The position numbers and the translations under genes were made by a program. 55,712 nt of DNA from the NCBI GenBank assembly GCA_002070605.1, contig MWDO01000014.1:1-55712 (forward strand), written 5' to 3'. The DNA is from Spirochaetes bacterium ADurb.Bin133 (GTDB taxonomy: Bacteria; Spirochaetota; GWE2-31-10; MWDO01). Below, piece by piece: positions 17,782 to 26,610 of the stretch (position 1 is its first letter; every line of letters begins with the position of its first letter). The notes below the pieces were generated by a model. That model made no database searches and had not been told where the DNA came from. It saw nothing but the letters and a program-made list of their open reading frames with translations.

Positions 17782-19714
17782 TTTCTTTAATGACTTTTAT
17801 TTTAACGTCGTCGCCGCTTGCAAGAACAAGTTTTTTTTCGGGACCTTTTGCGGTTACTTTGAAAGTATAATTACCGGGAGGGACGGGGATTTTTATCGAA
17901 TACGAGTTTTTATCTATTTTATTTGAGGCAACGTTAGAATATTTTTTGAAAACGTAGTTATCTTTTTCTAAAACGAGCCCTTTTGAGCTGTTATTTAAGA
18001 AAATTTGTAAATTCTGCTTTGGCGAATAAACTTCTATAACCGCCGGCGTTTGAGTAAGAGTTATGTGAGTTACTACGCTTCTCTCCTCCAACTCAAAATC
18101 CAAAGCAAACTCCTTATTGAGATATTTGATATTTCCTCTTTTAAAGTCGTCTACTTTAAAATTATACGTATAACCGGAGTAAAAAGGCGCTCTTTTGTAT
18201 GTTTTTCTTTCCTGATAAATAAAATCTTTTAGCCGGATATACTGCCCTTTAATCCGTATTTTAAGATTGTCTTCTTCTCTCTTAACCTCGTCGATTTTCA
18301 TTTGAGTGTAATTATCGAAAAGAAATAGAAATTGTTTTGGATTGATCGAATCCCAAAATCTAAAATATACCGTTACATCTTGATGCCAGAGATTAGCAAT
18401 CGGAATATCGCATAATTGTTCATTATTGGCGTTTTTTTCGCTTGTATGGGCGTTTAGGGGATATATATACATATATTTGCTATTTATATACGATCCCGAT
18501 GAAACCGTAAATTTATGCTCCCCTTTTTTAAGATAAAAGATTTTTGAGTATCTTTCCGATTTGAAATTAGCTTTGAATTTACGGCTGTCTATTGTAATGT
18601 AGATGTTGTCCGGATCCATATTTTTTTTATCGAATACAAGGTTGACTTTACCGTACGAGGCGCGGGCGAACCATTCGTAAAATCTATTTGTATATAGAAA
18701 AGAACCAATCAATACCGCTAATAAAATACCCGCCGCGCAAAAAAACGCCGCTCTATACGACGCCTTTTTTTTGGCTTCATAGCGCCTTATAAACTGCGAA
18801 TCAAGGAGATTTTTGTCAAAACCGACAAGTTTTTTGATAGCGTCTTTTATCTCAAAGACGTTGTAGGAAATAAAAAAAGCGTTAAGCGTCTTGATAAGAG
18901 GTAAAAGCGTTTTGTATCTTTTATTTTTATTGGGATTAAAAGTTTTTTTTAATATTTTTATAACCGTCGGAGGGACGTTTTTCACAATTTTTTTAACCGG
19001 CGTATATTTACCGTTTATTATGGAGGCTATAACTTCGGAGGAGTATTCGTTTTTAAACGGTCTAACTCCGGTAATCATCTCGTAAAAAACTACTCCAAGA
19101 GAGTAGATATCGGTTTGGATTGTTATATCTTTAGAAGCTCCGAATTGTTCGGGCGACATATACGCCGGCGTGCCGATTACCGTTCCCGGCTTAGTCAAAT
19201 TACTTTCCCTGTCGGTTTTAGCGGCGATCCCAAAATCTACTAACTTTACCTCTCCGTATGTTGAAAGAAGTATATTATGAGGCTTGATATCTCTATGAAT
19301 AACCTTCTTTTTGTGAGCGTGATGAAGCCCCAGAGCCGTTTGATACAAAATAAACAGCGCTAACGGAACGGGAATATTACCTTTGCCGTATATTTTTTCT
19401 CTCTCTTTTATTATAAAATTGAGATCGCGCCCTTTTACGTATTCCATAGCGATATAAGTAGATTTGCCCTCTTTAAAATGATCGAAAACTTGAGCTATAT
19501 TTTCGTGTCTGAAATCCATCATTACGCCGGCTTCATGTAAAAATCGCTCCTGACTCTCTTTGTTTCTTATCAGCAAACTCTTGAGAATAACGTCCCTTTT
19601 CAGCGTGGGGTGCTTTGCGAGATAAACCGCCCCCATACCGCCTTTGCCTATGCGTTGAATAATGGGGTAGTCCTTGATCATTTTTGGCAAATTGCCGGAA
19701 TTTTGAGCGCTCAT
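17762..19714 (-). CDS. Transmembrane Ser/Thr protein kinase
   Basis: A 650-aa Hanks-type kinase. Residues 15-285 hold the kinase domain: glycine loop GKGGMGAV (23-30), Lys45, Glu61, catalytic HRDIKPHN (140-147), DFG (160-162) and the activation segment GTPAYMSPEQF. One transmembrane helix at about 322-342 is followed by an extracytoplasmic region of about 300 aa. Its C-terminus (IKIPVPPGNYTFKVTAKGPEKK) resembles a PEGA-type beta repeat; the sensor part is otherwise not recognised. All catalytic residues are present, so an active kinase is expected. AAGG lies upstream of the ATG. mutS2 follows with overlap. Confidence 0.9.
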   Translation of the reverse strand: MSAQNSGNLPKMIKDYPIIQRIGKGGMGAVYLAKHPTLKRDVILKSLLIRNKESQERFLHEAGVMMDFRHENIAQVFDHFKEGKSTYIAMEYVKGRDLNFIIKEREKIYGKGNIPVPLALFILYQTALGLHHAHKKKVIHRDIKPHNILLSTYGEVKLVDFGIAAKTDRESNLTKPGTVIGTPAYMSPEQFGASKDITIQTDIYSLGVVFYEMITGVRPFKNEYSSEVIASIINGKYTPVKKIVKNVPPTVIKILKKTFNPNKNKRYKTLLPLIKTLNAFFISYNVFEIKDAIKKLVGFDKNLLDSQFIRRYEAKKKASYRAAFFCAAGILLAVLIGSFLYTNRFYEWFARASYGKVNLVFDKKNMDPDNIYITIDSRKFKANFKSERYSKIFYLKKGEHKFTVSSGSYINSKYMYIYPLNAHTSEKNANNEQLCDIPIANLWHQDVTVYFRFWDSINPKQFLFLFDNYTQMKIDEVKREEDNLKIRIKGQYIRLKDFIYQERKTYKRAPFYSGYTYNFKVDDFKRGNIKYLNKEFALDFELEERSVVTHITLTQTPAVIEVYSPKQNLQIFLNNSSKGLVLEKDNYVFKKYSNVASNKIDKNSYSIKIPVPPGNYTFKVTAKGPEKKLVLASGDDVKIKVIKENAKYKY

Positions 19715-20092
19715 AAAAAACCTTGAAACGTCTAATAAAATATAAATTAGATTTTAAATCTCTGCGATAATTTTAAAATAAATTTGACTAAAAATCAAGG
19801 GTTATTTATTGAGGATTAAATTTAACGCATGCGCGTCGCGTCGATTAAAGAACGCGCGACAATTGTCGCATAGAAATTCGACGCATATGCGTTAAAAAAA
19901 ATTGACACATATGGAGGAGCTATATGCGCCGCGCCGCTTCCCGAGAGAATTTCGACGCATATGATATGCGTCGCAAGCGCTCCTCGATGAAAAATCGACA
20001 TTTCGGACGTCCTTGTCCTCAAAAGTCGTTGCGCCGTCCGCGAAATTTATAATAATATAATTATTCATCCTTCGACAATTCCTTTTAAATCT
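19715..20092. repeat. Intergenic mosaic of dispersed-element modules
   Basis: This 378-bp gap holds no gene. Between 19822 and 20040 it carries TGACACATATG-type boxes, the 14-bp perfect palindrome GCGACAATTGTCGC (19856-19869, repeated at 52267-52280), and a module beginning TTTCGGACGTCCTTGTCC (20001-20036) shared with 10797-10832. The CCCGTCGG arms are missing, so it looks like a decayed or rearranged copy. Confidence 0.7.
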
Positions 20093-21316
20093 CTACTCCG
20101 ACGTCATCAGATCGGCGAATACTTTTGCGTCTTTGATAGTATTTTTGATAGAGGAGTATTCGTTAGGAGAGTGCATAGTATTATCGACGGTAGACCACAG
20201 CGCCGCCGGGAAGTTTTTCATTCTAAAGTAGGCGGCGACCGTCCCGCCTCCGATGCCGGTTAGTTCGGGCTCGGTTCCGGTAATTTTTTTTATTGAGTTT
20301 TTCAGTTTTACGACGACTTCGGCGTTTTCCGGCGTCGGAGGCGGGGCTTGTAAAAATTGCGGCGTCGTTATAGTTATTTTTACGCCGAATTCAGTTTCAA
20401 CGGACGACGCAATTTTTTTCATCTCTTCCAATATTTCCAAAATATTATATTGCGGCAATATTCTACAATCAAAAGCGAGCGTCTCTTCGCCGGGAATAGT
20501 ATTAATATTTGTTACCGCGCTCGCTCTTCTCGTAGGTTCAAAGGTCGAATACGGAACGTCGTAAAGATCGTCTATTCCGTTATATTTGAATCTCAAATTG
20601 TCTATTCTTATCGCCAGATGAGACGAAGCCCTCGCGGCGTTTATAGCTTTATCCGGCCTGGAACCGTGAGATTGCTCGCCGACTATTTTAAATTCTACCC
20701 ATAAGATAGATTTCTCCGCTATCTCGATATATCGTCCGTCCGGATCGCCGACGTCCGGCGTAATAATCAAATCGTCTTTTTTAAACAGATCGACTCTGTT
20801 TTTTAAAATCCAATCTATACCGTAACCGCTGCCGACCTCTTCGTCCGCAACGAAAACCAGCTTGACGTCGTAATGCGGCTTTATACGATTATCCAATAAA
20901 GTTTTTGCCGCTAAAAGAGCGCTGACTAAACTTTGCTGATTATCTTCAGTCCCTCTGCCGAAAATTTTATCCCCGTCGACTACCGCCTCAAACGGTTCGG
21001 TATCCCAAAGAGCGATTTCTCCAACCGGCACAACGTCGAGATGAGTTATTAACCACAAAGTTTTTTCGGAACAAATTCCGTTTATGGTCGTTATAAGCGT
21101 CGGTCTGACCCCCGAAGCGATTCTCAAATCGGGAACGAGTATTTCTTCAGTCTTATCAAATCCCCAATCTTTTATATAGTTTTTTAGCCATATAAATTTG
21201 TCGTACTCCCCTTCTCCGCCGTTTTCCGGAGCAATCGCCGGTATCCGCGTGAGCCCTTTTTGAAGTTCGATGATAAAATCCCTTCCGTTCTCGATTTGAT
21301 CTAATATCCTTTTCAT
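20093..21316 (-). CDS. M20 family metallopeptidase (Sapep/DapE/ArgE-like)
   Basis: A 407-aa two-metal hydrolase of the M20 family. Metal ligands are visible in LITHLDVVPVG, FGRGTEDNQQS and FVADEEVGSGYG, and the late His in TMHSPNEYS. A lid/dimer domain lies between (SILWVEFKIVGEQSHGSRPDKA). Family substrates include dipeptides, acyl-ornithine and succinyl-diaminopimelate; the substrate here cannot be told from sequence alone. It is monocistronic between two repeat-rich gaps. GAGGTG precedes the ATG. Confidence 0.88.
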   Translation of the reverse strand: MKRILDQIENGRDFIIELQKGLTRIPAIAPENGGEGEYDKFIWLKNYIKDWGFDKTEEILVPDLRIASGVRPTLITTINGICSEKTLWLITHLDVVPVGEIALWDTEPFEAVVDGDKIFGRGTEDNQQSLVSALLAAKTLLDNRIKPHYDVKLVFVADEEVGSGYGIDWILKNRVDLFKKDDLIITPDVGDPDGRYIEIAEKSILWVEFKIVGEQSHGSRPDKAINAARASSHLAIRIDNLRFKYNGIDDLYDVPYSTFEPTRRASAVTNINTIPGEETLAFDCRILPQYNILEILEEMKKIASSVETEFGVKITITTPQFLQAPPPTPENAEVVVKLKNSIKKITGTEPELTGIGGGTVAAYFRMKNFPAALWSTVDNTMHSPNEYSSIKNTIKDAKVFADLMTSE

Positions 21317-21620
21317 AAAACACCTCGGTTATAAAAAACGTTTTAATATTTTTCTTTCCTTGTTTAAAGGATATTAAAAATTTATATATAAGTCAAGTTT
21401 GTTGTAAACTTGCGCCGTTAAACAAATTTTAGCGCGGCAATTGTCTAGGTTATTGCGCAACAAATGCGTCAATTTATGACAACAAATGTGTCAATTTACA
21501 TTAACAAACGCGCGGATCTAAAATATGCGCGAGCGTCTGTCTTTAAAATGTTATGATTATATAATTTTTAAAAATATTGCGTTTTTTTCATTTTTTTTTC
21601 AACAAATTTAGACGCTATAT
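21317..21620. other. Gene-free AT-rich gap with weak box repeats
   Basis: Nothing coding is seen. Near 21466-21520 two direct copies of CAACAAATGYGTCAATTTA resemble the TGACACATATG boxes read on the other strand but lack the CATATG centre. No arms CCCGTCGG were found. Confidence 0.4.
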
Positions 21621-21621
21621 T

Positions 21622-21650
21622 TGACTTTTTTTACAATATGCGCTAGAATA
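21622..21650 (+). promoter_or_regulatory. Promoter of the 21667 lipoprotein gene
   Basis: TTGACT (21622-21627), a 17-bp spacer, then TAGAAT (21645-21650). The predicted start is near 21657, giving a very short leader that carries the ribosome site TAGGAAA. Confidence 0.7.
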
Positions 21651-21666
21651 TACGATAGGAAATCTT

Positions 21667-22947
21667 ATGGATTTAATTAAAAAGATTGGTTGTTTTTTTA
21701 TTTTTATCATTTTTCTTCTGGGATGTTCTACTAACGAGGACGATAAAGAAGCGCCTCTAGAGATAAAGGATATTAGCATTAATGAAGTTATCGATAGAGT
21801 TCCTAAAGCAGGCAAATATCAGGTCGACGTCGAGTTATTCGCTCAGCTTAACGAAAAAAATGTAGAGCAGGATATTTTTTACGAATGGTTTGTCGAATCG
21901 ATAGAGCTTGATATTCGCGATTTGACCTCTATAGAAAATATTGCCGTAAAAGACCGACCGGCTACGACTATAAAAAAAATTGAGTCTAAAAATTACTTCC
22001 TTGAAGTGGGTAAAAACCCGTTAAACGTCCTTTTGTCTGTATATAAACCGGGATACTATAAGATAAGCTTGGTTGCGACAAATCTGGAAGAGACTACGGA
22101 AAAGTCTATTTTATTAAAAATCGGCGAACCGGAGATACCTCATCTATTCCTTAAATTTAATATTCCTAACGCAAAAGACTTGTCGGCCGACAACTTTAAA
22201 GGAGAATTTTTTATTCAGGTAGTTAACGATAATAAGATTGCAAAAAACGCCAAAATTACGCCGATAAAAGCGCGCGACGTTAATTCAGGTTGGTTCGATA
22301 CAAGTATCGACATTAATCCTCTATTATCTTTTGGAATTAACGCCGGCACTCACCTTGTAAAAGACGAGGAATCGATTAATCTGTGCTCTTTAGGGAGAAA
22401 CGGGATGCCTACGGGTTACGACGGCTTAAAGTACGACATATCGGACGTTTTAGGCAAGGAGGTTTTTATATCTCCTATACTTTTAAAGAATATCGAGAAC
22501 AATTCTATTTTTAAAATATACAAATCCGGCAATAAAACATGGAGCGCGGGCGTTATATATTTGAGTTTGCTTATGTGGGGATACGACAAAAAAGGCAAAG
22601 ACGAATTTACTTTCATTGAAAACAGCGTTACCGCGCAGAATAAAGAAATAACGAACTTTTTGAGTAACAAATTTTTAGCTAAAGCGTTTGTCGGCTCTAT
22701 AGGGCATAAAGCTCCCTTAAACGATTACTATATTTATTTTAGTCCGGAGGGGCTTGATTCGGAAGAGTTGGACGCAAATAAAAAGAGAGAATTTTCGAGT
22801 CTTCCATACGGTTGTCTTATCGGCAAACTGGGAGAGAATGGAACAAGTTTTCCGATCGGTTCCAAATACGTATATACGGAAACCTCAGAGTTGCCTATAT
22901 ATGAGAAAAACGAACTGAATAGTTATACGGCTCGAAATATTAAATAA
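21667..22947 (+). CDS. Lipoprotein of unknown function
   Basis: A 426-aa protein with a signal peptide ending in the lipobox FLLGC (Cys at residue 20), followed by an acidic linker (STNEDDKEAPLE). The N-terminal part (about 30-160) contains alternating strands suggestive of Ig-like or PKD-like folds (YQVDVELFAQL, YKISLVATNLEE). The C-terminal part is not recognised. AGGAAA lies 6 nt before the ATG. Two more exported proteins follow on the same strand, each with its own leader, forming a small envelope-protein cluster. Confidence 0.65.
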   Translation: MDLIKKIGCFFIFIIFLLGCSTNEDDKEAPLEIKDISINEVIDRVPKAGKYQVDVELFAQLNEKNVEQDIFYEWFVESIELDIRDLTSIENIAVKDRPATTIKKIESKNYFLEVGKNPLNVLLSVYKPGYYKISLVATNLEETTEKSILLKIGEPEIPHLFLKFNIPNAKDLSADNFKGEFFIQVVNDNKIAKNAKITPIKARDVNSGWFDTSIDINPLLSFGINAGTHLVKDEESINLCSLGRNGMPTGYDGLKYDISDVLGKEVFISPILLKNIENNSIFKIYKSGNKTWSAGVIYLSLLMWGYDKKGKDEFTFIENSVTAQNKEITNFLSNKFLAKAFVGSIGHKAPLNDYYIYFSPEGLDSEELDANKKREFSSLPYGCLIGKLGENGTSFPIGSKYVYTETSELPIYEKNELNSYTARNIK

Positions 22948-23008
22948 TTGCGTATTTTAGCGCTAAAAAAATGATTTCATCTATATTGGATATTAGATAC
23001 GGATATTT

Positions 23009-23545
23009 ATGAGTAGGTTATATCTGAGCGGTCTTTTGTTTTTATCGTTTTTCACGTCTTTTTGCGCTCAAACTAAATTTGATTTTTCTCTGCAAGATAA
23101 TTCCCGAAAAGATTTTTCTTACAAAAATCTCTCTTCTTCAAATTTTACGAAGTCAAATTTTTCAAAATCCAATTTTGAATACTCGACGCTAAAAAAAGCA
23201 AATTTTACCGAAGCCGATCTTAGCTATTCAAATTTAAGCCATACGGATTTACGAAATTCAACAATGAAAAACGCTATTTTATACAATGCCGATTTTAGCT
23301 ATTCAAATCTGGAAAATCTTGATCTATCCGGTCTTGATTTAAGCAATGTAAATTTTAACGGCGCAAATTTAAAAAAAGCGGATTTTTCAAATTCAAATTT
23401 AACGGGCGCTACGTTTTATGGGGCGGATTTGTCTTCGGCGGCGTTTGTAAATTCTACCGTCGATTTAAAACAGCTATACGACGCTAAAACTCTTGATAAG
23501 GCTATTCTTCCTTTCGGTACAAAGTATATCAAAAAAGGCAAATAA
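23009..23545 (+). CDS. Exported pentapeptide-repeat protein
   Basis: A 178-aa protein. Residues 1-20 form a signal peptide ending SFCAQ; Cys19 could be lipidated, although the lipobox is imperfect. Residues about 40-150 consist of pentapeptide repeats of the A(D/N)LXX type (SNFTKSNFSKSNFEYSTLKKANFTEADL shortened: units SNFTK, SNFSK, ANFTE, ADLSY), which fold as a right-handed square helix. Export is unusual, as most such proteins are cytoplasmic. The partner is unknown. Confidence 0.8.
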   Translation: MSRLYLSGLLFLSFFTSFCAQTKFDFSLQDNSRKDFSYKNLSSSNFTKSNFSKSNFEYSTLKKANFTEADLSYSNLSHTDLRNSTMKNAILYNADFSYSNLENLDLSGLDLSNVNFNGANLKKADFSNSNLTGATFYGADLSSAAFVNSTVDLKQLYDAKTLDKAILPFGTKYIKKGK

Positions 23546-23597
23546 ACGTTAGAGCCGTAAAAACATTAAAAATATTGTAAAATATTCATATACTTAC

Positions 23598-23625
23598 TTG
23601 TAAATGAATTTTTTCAGACTATAAT
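23598..23625 (+). promoter_or_regulatory. Promoter of the 23635 lipoprotein gene
   Basis: TTGTAA (23598-23603), a 16-bp spacer, then TATAAT (23620-23625), 9 bp before the ATG. The transcript would be almost leaderless. Confidence 0.5.
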
Positions 23626-23634
23626 AATATAACT

Positions 23635-24534
23635 ATGCAAAGAATTATAAAACCGTTTTTTTTATTATTATTCGTTTCTTTATTATCTTGCGGCGCTCCG
23701 CCGGAACGAGCTGTTGAAACTTCTCTTTTCAGTAGAATATCAACGTTATTATCAAGACTTAACGCGGCGGTCGGAAACGCGAAAGAACAAAAAAATATTT
23801 TAAACGAAATAGGCGCCGATGAAAATATTTTGTCGTTTTATAAAAACTCCGAAATTAGAATTTATAGCAAAAAAGAAAAAGTTTCCGATCTTTTTTATTC
23901 TCTCGATAACAACTCTTTTATTATAAAAAGGCAGTTTTATATTACCTTTATAAAAAATGATATATATTTATCGTTAGATAGTAAAAATTGGTTGATTTTT
24001 AAAATGAACGACGCCAATCAAAATGAAAATACCAATGAAGAATATTTTTTTGGAGATTATTATTTTGACGTAAAACATGACGAAATCAATAAATTATTAA
24101 ACATTATCTATACAATATCTTTTAAATTAAAAGAAGATAAACTTAAAACGGCAAAATTTAAAAAAATTAAAGACGCCAGGGAGATAGTTTTCTTAGAAAA
24201 AGGAATGGTATTTAACGATAAATCAAAAAAAGCGATTACGGTTGATTTAAAAAAGAAAATATTATTTATTCCGGAAGATACGATTTTAACCGGAAAATTA
24301 AAACTAAAAGGCAACATTTTTGAAAGCTTCTGCGCCGATAAAGCTATTTGCATTAAATCTTTAAAAGACATTTATATATACGCGAAAAACAAATTAATAT
24401 CGATAAGTTTTAATAAAATCGATTGGAACGTTTCAATCTTATCTTTTAAAATATCTCCCAATTTTGTTATTAAAACAACCGGTTCAAAAGATATTCTATT
24501 CGATTTTAATATAGAAGTGAATTATAAAGAGTAA
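23635..24534 (+). CDS. Lipoprotein of unknown function
   Basis: A 299-aa protein with a signal peptide and lipobox LLSC (Cys at residue 19), followed by GAPPERAVETS. The rest is Lys-, Ile- and Asn-rich with repeated beta strands. No domain is recognised. It ends 36 bp before a tandem array of TGACACATATGG boxes, and the next gene is convergent. Confidence 0.65.
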   Translation: MQRIIKPFFLLLFVSLLSCGAPPERAVETSLFSRISTLLSRLNAAVGNAKEQKNILNEIGADENILSFYKNSEIRIYSKKEKVSDLFYSLDNNSFIIKRQFYITFIKNDIYLSLDSKNWLIFKMNDANQNENTNEEYFFGDYYFDVKHDEINKLLNIIYTISFKLKEDKLKTAKFKKIKDAREIVFLEKGMVFNDKSKKAITVDLKKKILFIPEDTILTGKLKLKGNIFESFCADKAICIKSLKDIYIYAKNKLISISFNKIDWNVSILSFKISPNFVIKTTGSKDILFDFNIEVNYKE

Positions 24535-24539
24535 TAGTT

Positions 24540-24690
24540 CCCCGTCGCTTTTTTTGGCGCGGTGTGGGAGAAAATGACACATATGGAGCAAATAAAATGA
24601 CACATATGGAGCAAATAAAATGACACATATGGAACAAATAAAATGACACATATGGAACAAATAAAATGACACATATGGAACAAATATCTT
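24540..24690. repeat. Five tandem 23-bp copies of the TGACACATATGG box
   Basis: It opens with an arm-like CCCCGTCGCTTTTTTTGG, then five perfect or near-perfect 23-bp units start at 24571, 24594, 24617, 24640 and 24663, each AAAATGACACATATGG followed by AGCAAAT or AACAAAT. It lies between convergent genes. Confidence 0.85.
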
Positions 24691-24704
24691 TACTCCCCTA
24701 TCTT

Positions 24705-25391
24705 CTACTCTTCTTTCGCCTCGTTTTCGAGATATGCTTGAGCAAAGGTCATAACGCACATATAGTTGTAAACGGCGTGTTTGCCGCAAGCGACGCCGAC
24801 CGTAGTAAAACGGGGATTGAAAATATTTTTTCGATGTCCTCGACTCCTTACTCCGTCGTCGATTATCAAGGAAAATACTATTTCCCGAGCAACTTTATTG
24901 CCGTAGTCGATATTTTCTCCGGCGTAGAACTGCCATTTTCCGTATCTGTTCACTCTATCAAAGGGACTGCTTCCGTCGGAGCCGTTATGCCCCGTAGCTC
25001 CGGTCGGTCCTTGATCTGTAACGTGGTCTTTAGCGCCGAGAGACATTCCTTTAGAAAATCTGAAAGGATTTAATTCCGGCTGTTTTTTTAAGAATTGGAT
25101 CGCTTCGTCTACCGCTCTAGTCCCCTCGTTTGTCGCAATAGTAACCCGACCGGGGATATCCAGATATTTACCGGAATAATATTTTCTATACTCGGTCAAT
25201 AAGTCTGCGTAAAATTTGGGATGAGTTCTTGCGATATTAAGCTCGTTTATAACTTCGATTTCAAGATCGGACGCGAAAGAATAGTCCGTTAAATTGTCGT
25301 TGAGTTCGGGAAGTATTTTTTCGTCTTCCGCAAAAATGTTTAATGAGACAAAAACAGTCAATAATACGTAAAATAATACTATTTTTTTCAT
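24705..25391 (-). CDS. Secreted CAP (SCP/PR-1) domain protein
   Basis: A 228-aa protein. A cleavable signal peptide (residues 1-21) is followed by a CAP domain: INELNIARTHPKFYADLL, the pocket residues in TGHNGSDGSSPFDRV, FYAGENIDYG and GHRKNIFNPRFTTVGVACG, and the final strand YMCVMTFAQAY. The two His and Glu expected in the CAP cavity are present. Bacterial CAP proteins are exported; their activities vary. CTGGAG precedes the ATG. The 3' end abuts the box array. Confidence 0.85.
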   Translation of the reverse strand: MKKIVLFYVLLTVFVSLNIFAEDEKILPELNDNLTDYSFASDLEIEVINELNIARTHPKFYADLLTEYRKYYSGKYLDIPGRVTIATNEGTRAVDEAIQFLKKQPELNPFRFSKGMSLGAKDHVTDQGPTGATGHNGSDGSSPFDRVNRYGKWQFYAGENIDYGNKVAREIVFSLIIDDGVRSRGHRKNIFNPRFTTVGVACGKHAVYNYMCVMTFAQAYLENEAKEE

Positions 25392-25394
25392 AAT

Positions 25395-26465
25395 TTACTC
25401 CAGAGTTATAAAATTATATTCAACGCTACCCAAACCGATAGCTTTTGCGTGATCAAATTGAATTTGCGAATCAATATGCGGATAGACTTTCCCAAACGGG
25501 TCTTCCCCTCCGCAATTTTTGATAACCAGATCGTAACTAGCGCGGTCTATCGCGACCGGATCGAGCGACGCCAAAAAACCGATATCCCCCGTAACGGGCG
25601 CGCTATTGCCGGGGTAACAATCGCATCCGTCGCTTATTGCGGTCAAGATATTTACAAAAACTACTCTATGTTTAAGCGCCGTTACCGTTCCATAAGCGTA
25701 CTCCGCCATTTTCTTTTGGACGCTGTCGCTCGAAGCGTTCCAATCGATCCGTATAGCCCCGACGGGACAAATTGATACGCATCGGGCGCATCCGACGCAT
25801 ATATCGCTACGAATAAACGCCTTCTCGCGCGCCTCGATAGCGGCTACTTGGCACGACGAAACGCATTTTTTACAGGAAGTACAGTTTTTCTCTTTAACAA
25901 ATGGACGCGCGTTGGAGTGCATATCAAGTTTGCCCTGCCTGCTTGCGCACCCCATGCTGAGATTCTTTATCGCGCCGCCTATTCGGGATATCTCGTGCGC
26001 TTTAAAGTGAGATACGCAAACCATTCCGTCCGAGTGAATAATATCCGAAGCAAGTTTTACCTTTTTGCATAACGGAAGATTTACCTCAAAATCGACGCTG
26101 TTCTCTCCTCGAAGCCCGTCGGCTATAATCGTCGGAATTTGTAGGGTCGAATAGTTAAATCCGTTAACCGTCGAACAATGAAGATGATCGACGCTGTTTG
26201 CGCGCATACCGGCGTACAAAGTGTTTGTATCTGTCAAAAACGGCTTTGTCCCCATCTCCTTCAATATTTCGATAACCGGTCTTAAAAAAATCGGTCTAAT
26301 AAACGCCGTATTGCCGTATTCCCCAAAATGCCCTTTAACGGCTATGAGCTCGTTTTTTTGAAACCTTTTTTTAATTTCGCACTTATTTAAAAGTTTTTTG
26401 ATCTTTTCCAACGGAGATTTGTATCTTTTATTCTCCATCGAGCAAAAATAAACGTCGCTTGGCAT
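25395..26465 (-). CDS. DUF362 protein with two 4Fe-4S ferredoxin motifs
   Basis: A 356-aa protein. The DUF362 domain (about 20-180 and 270-350) surrounds a ferredoxin module with two Cys clusters: CTSCKKCVSSC and CVGCARCVSICP, each a CxxCxxCxxxC pattern. Related proteins are annotated as iron-sulfur redox proteins of unknown partner in anaerobes. The open frame extends 18 codons upstream, but ATG at 26465 has GGGAGCGG just before it, so I use it. It is followed 3 bp later by the CAP gene, which may be co-transcribed. Confidence 0.82.
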   Translation of the reverse strand: MPSDVYFCSMENKRYKSPLEKIKKLLNKCEIKKRFQKNELIAVKGHFGEYGNTAFIRPIFLRPVIEILKEMGTKPFLTDTNTLYAGMRANSVDHLHCSTVNGFNYSTLQIPTIIADGLRGENSVDFEVNLPLCKKVKLASDIIHSDGMVCVSHFKAHEISRIGGAIKNLSMGCASRQGKLDMHSNARPFVKEKNCTSCKKCVSSCQVAAIEAREKAFIRSDICVGCARCVSICPVGAIRIDWNASSDSVQKKMAEYAYGTVTALKHRVVFVNILTAISDGCDCYPGNSAPVTGDIGFLASLDPVAIDRASYDLVIKNCGGEDPFGKVYPHIDSQIQFDHAKAIGLGSVEYNFITLE

Positions 26466-26610
26466 ATCCGCTCCCTGATTGATATTATTAAGAATGGCGC
26501 AATCGTCTATTTTAGTCAAGAATTTTAAGAAAAATTGACGAATTTTTATATATCAATAAAAATAATTTTCAAAATTAAACATTTTTTTAAATTTATCCGC
26601 ATTAAGTACT

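Noticed and set aside
24571-24686. TGACACATATG as a DNA-uptake signal sequence
   Set aside because: The boxes cluster inside intergenic elements; uptake signals are spread through the genome including genes. Only one chance-like match was seen in coding DNA (about 49930 in cas9).
24496-24789. Minus-strand frame with repeated CHFICSICVIL
   Set aside because: It is produced by the 23-bp tandem boxes and overlaps the true CAP gene in another frame.
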